From a bacterium (GTDB taxonomy: Bacteria > Patescibacteriota > Microgenomatia > Levybacterales > UBA12049), in contig JAKAMH010000003.1 in the NCBI GenBank assembly GCA_021813005.1, positions 1 to 22,536 of the forward strand: a stretch of DNA of 22,536 nt. The letters run 5' to 3'. Below are positions 20,462 through 22,536 of this stretch, piece after piece (position 1 is the first letter of the stretch; every line of letters begins with the position of its first letter). Below the pieces are notes generated by a model, which was not told the DNA's origin, ran no database searches, and saw only the letters and a program-made list of their open reading frames with translations. Position numbers and translations under genes: made by a program.

Positions 20462-20490
20462 ATTATACATCAAAGTTTCGTTTTCGTCAA
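20462..20490 (-). promoter_or_regulatory. Consensus promoter for the 20310 gene
   Basis: TTGACG (20490-20485), 17 bp, perfect TATAAT (20467-20462) on the minus strand, giving a leader of about 145 nt. Confidence 0.7.
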
Positions 20491-20505
20491 GAGCTTTTTA
20501 AGAGA

Positions 20506-20754
20506 TTAGAAAATCCTTGGCATCATCGGCACTGGCAGGATGAAAGGCAGGAAGCTGAGAAGCATGAAAAAGAGTATTAAAATCACACATCCTATCCCGC
20601 AACAACAAAGCCATTTTGTGGCATTACTTTGTTTGACCGGTTGCTCTGGCACCTGATTTACAACTTGCCCTTCAACCACCTTCGGCTCTTCTTTAACCTC
20701 CGCCACCTTTTGTTTTGGAGTTGTATTTTTAGTTTCTTCTTTCTTTTTTGCCAT
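20506..20754 (-). CDS. Small tail-anchored membrane protein
   Basis: An 82-residue protein: a Lys/Glu-rich and Val/Pro-rich soluble N-terminal part (residues 1-45), then a Cys cluster CCCGIGC and a C-terminal membrane segment (about 55-75). The family is not recognised; similar short charged-tail proteins are common in Patescibacteria. There is no SD, but a perfect TATAAT lies 7 nt before the ATG, which suggests a leaderless mRNA. It is divergent from the fibronectin-domain gene. Confidence 0.55.
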   Translation of the reverse strand: MAKKKEETKNTTPKQKVAEVKEEPKVVEGQVVNQVPEQPVKQSNATKWLCCCGIGCVILILFFMLLSFLPFILPVPMMPRIF

Positions 20755-20761
20755 AACAGTT

Positions 20762-20767
20762 ATTATA
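20762..20767 (-). promoter_or_regulatory. -10 box indicating leaderless transcript
   Basis: TATAAT on the minus strand with exactly 7 nt to the ATG at 20754. No clear -35 is seen. Confidence 0.45.
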
Positions 20768-20798
20768 ATAGCAAGTAAGGAAAATAATTACTACAAAA

Positions 20799-22004
20799 AT
20801 GAAACTTCACTTTCAAAAATTACTTTTTGCCCTCAGTCTTCCGCTTCTTCTGTGTTCATTTTTAATCCCAGCAAGCTCCTACGCTCTCGCGCCAATAGAC
20901 CAAGAGTGCGGGACCGAAGGACAAACACGCGGTCTGGTCGGGTATATGGGAATCTTTGGTTCACTACCGGATTACCAGGTCTTTGTTCCAACTAGAAATA
21001 CTTTAGATGCTGTTACGGTCAGAGTCCGCGGACTAGAAGGAAGTGTACCGGTAAAGCTGGAAGTGATTGATGCCCTAACTCCTCCTTACAGAACTATTGC
21101 TTCACAGAGAAAGACGATTGACACTACGGAAAGATGGATCACATTTGATTTTCCTGATGTCGCTATGCCAAGGTCCGGCTATGTTATAGCGCTCAGTGGT
21201 ATGCTTCATGATGATAGAATATTCCTTTGGAAATATAGGACTGAGAACTGTTACGACAGAGGTTATGCCACTGTAAATGGCGAATATAGACCTGACATAG
21301 ACTTCGGATTCGCGGTTTACTCTTATGATACGGTTGCGCCGAATAATCCAGGGAGTGGCAACCAACCCGGGGGCCAAAATCCACCAACAAATCCTCCTAC
21401 TGGCGGTAGCTCGGGTTCAACATCAGGCACTTCCCCGCTTGGTACTTCTGCCGGTAGCGGTAATGCCCCGGCCTCACAGACATCTTCCGGTATCTTACCT
21501 CCGACTGGCTTGACAGCAAAAGACACCGACCTTGACTATGGCGGAGCCATAGATCTCTCTTGGAAAGCCTCTACCTCAACAAACATCGACGGCTATAAAC
21601 TATTCCGAAGAGCCGAAGGCGATAATCAGTATGTTGAAATCCTGCGCCTGCCCAAAACATTTGTAAAGTTTACTGATCCATGGGCCACTAAGGACAAAAC
21701 TTACTATTATAAAATCCGCTCATACAAAGGTTCTGGGGAATCAGCTGACTCAAATATTGCAACTGCCACCTCCAAAGATAATATGACCGGCATCACGAAA
21801 GACATCCTAGATGATTACAAAAAGAACGGTGGAAACAGCGGAGTTTTGGGTGAAGCCGGCTTTATGATAATCATTCCTATTGTAATCATTTTGCTAATAA
21901 TTGGTCTCTTTATCCTCGGCCTATGGGTTCTCCTCCACAAAAGAAAGCCCAAAATGCCTCCACAACCAAGTGAAATAAAGGTGACTAAAGAAATTAAGAG
22001 ATAA
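20799..22004 (+). CDS. Secreted, membrane-anchored fibronectin type III protein
   Basis: 401 residues. The signal peptide (about 1-29, ending SSYALA) is followed by a beta-rich N-terminal domain (about 35-180, GYMGIFGSLPDYQVFVPTRN start), then a Gly/Pro/Ser-rich linker (about 185-230). An FN3 domain follows (about 234-327; PPTGLTAKD start, DLSWKAS and YYYKIRSY strands). A C-terminal membrane helix (about 353-378) and a basic tail keep it on the cell surface. It is likely for surface adhesion or polysaccharide contact; the ligand is unknown. The SD is weak. Its stop lies inside the terminator hairpin that follows. Confidence 0.8.
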   Translation: MKLHFQKLLFALSLPLLLCSFLIPASSYALAPIDQECGTEGQTRGLVGYMGIFGSLPDYQVFVPTRNTLDAVTVRVRGLEGSVPVKLEVIDALTPPYRTIASQRKTIDTTERWITFDFPDVAMPRSGYVIALSGMLHDDRIFLWKYRTENCYDRGYATVNGEYRPDIDFGFAVYSYDTVAPNNPGSGNQPGGQNPPTNPPTGGSSGSTSGTSPLGTSAGSGNAPASQTSSGILPPTGLTAKDTDLDYGGAIDLSWKASTSTNIDGYKLFRRAEGDNQYVEILRLPKTFVKFTDPWATKDKTYYYKIRSYKGSGESADSNIATATSKDNMTGITKDILDDYKKNGGNSGVLGEAGFMIIIPIVIILLIIGLFILGLWVLLHKRKPKMPPQPSEIKVTKEIKR

Positions 22005-22038
22005 AAGAAAAGCCGCGATTTGCGGCTTTTCTTTTATC
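22000..22038. terminator. Bidirectional terminator between convergent genes
   Basis: 17-bp perfect stem (22000-22016 with 22022-22038), 5-nt loop GATTT, GC core AGCCGC and T-rich flanks on both strands. It serves the fibronectin gene and the convergent DUF7144 gene. Confidence 0.85.
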
Positions 22039-22051
22039 ATAACCGAGATGT

Positions 22052-22444
22052 TTACTCCTCCATCGCTTCTCCGCCATGAGCTGCCACCGCGTAGATAATC
22101 AAGATATCTATCACCATAACAACCAGTGACCATATCGGATAGACGGGTATGAAAAGAAAGTTTGCGATAGCACTTAGCGATGCTACGATAATCGCAAGCG
22201 CTCTTCCCCACATACTGCCAGTAAAAAGCGCCAAACCTGCCAATGCCAGCACTACACCAATACCTAAGTGTATCCAGCCCCATGTCGCAACATCGAGAAC
22301 CCAAATATTACCTGATGTGAAAACCAGAAAATCATGGTTAAAGATTGCGATAAGGCCAAACATTGATTGGAAGACTCCACCTAATACCATTAAAATAGCC
22401 GCCAAATATCCCCAAGCTAGCCAACCTGTTTTTTCTTTTGCCAT
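22052..22444 (-). CDS. DUF7144-family four-helix membrane protein
   Basis: A 130-residue protein with four membrane segments (about 10-30, 50-70, 75-98, 103-123) and the typical WGWIHLGIGVVLALAGLALF and SGNIWVLDVATWGW signatures of the DUF7144 family, best known in Actinobacteria. Function is unknown. The ATG at 22444 follows a near-perfect SD (AGGAGGTGAT, 8 nt spacing); the frame opens three codons earlier with GTG inside that site, so the ATG is preferred. Presence in this genome would fit exchange with actinobacterial hosts, which is inference. Confidence 0.8.
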   Translation of the reverse strand: MAKEKTGWLAWGYLAAILMVLGGVFQSMFGLIAIFNHDFLVFTSGNIWVLDVATWGWIHLGIGVVLALAGLALFTGSMWGRALAIIVASLSAIANFLFIPVYPIWSLVVMVIDILIIYAVAAHGGEAMEE

Positions 22445-22536
22445 AACTATCACCTCCTCTCTTGGTTTTGCTTAATTAAAGAATAAAATGACTAATGTTT
22501 CACCGGCAAAAATGACAAAAAATCTCTATAAATAGG

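Overview
The window looks like chromosome of a Patescibacteria (CPR) bacterium, most likely Saccharibacteria-like. The evidence is many short Lys-rich membrane proteins, a G5/DUF3761 protein, a DUF7144-type membrane protein (a family otherwise typical of Actinobacteria) and a CPR-style small protein at 13723. TGA acts as a stop (for example the ATGA overlap at 739-742), so this is not a UGA-recoded lineage. The taxon is an inference from protein character, not from a marker gene.

Left flank (1-3372): a minus-strand operon uppP - dedA - M16 peptidase fragment (undecaprenyl-phosphate recycling plus a protease that ends early), then two small membrane-protein genes. Right flank (19760-22536): an intact tRNA-Lys(TTT), a small HxxxCxxC protein behind a long structured leader, a tail-anchored protein, a secreted fibronectin type III protein and a DUF7144 protein.

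Between them lies a 16.4-kb integrative element (3373-19782). It is bounded by a 24-bp direct repeat that is the 3' end of tRNA-Lys, and its large serine recombinase lies directly against the tRNA gene. From left to right it carries an AbiE-type toxin-antitoxin pair, a decayed tRNA 3' end with a terminator, an HEPN-like orphan, a G5/DUF3761 membrane protein coupled to a lipoprotein, two small membrane proteins, a VirD4/HerA-type ATPase in an operon with a giant membrane-anchored tail-fibre/SGNH-hydrolase protein, a prepilin-like protein, a stand-alone RadC/JAB protein, a Replic_Relax-type protein and an XRE/ImmA-like/serine-recombinase control and integration block.

The most unusual signal is a roughly 200-nt non-coding module at 16744-16946. 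It has a 15-bp closing stem, nested multi-branch helices, a possible loop-junction pseudoknot and mutually exclusive pairings. It sits immediately upstream of the Replic_Relax-type gene. An inverted pair of DnaA-box-like sites beside an AT-rich tract (17327-17400) and three related ACGTTA sites lie just beyond it. I interpret 16720-17420 as the replication and control centre of the element. A second notable point is that the 24-bp att core is exactly eight codons of the recombinase. Excision would therefore replace the last 13 residues with a different 41-residue tail read from the other end of the element.
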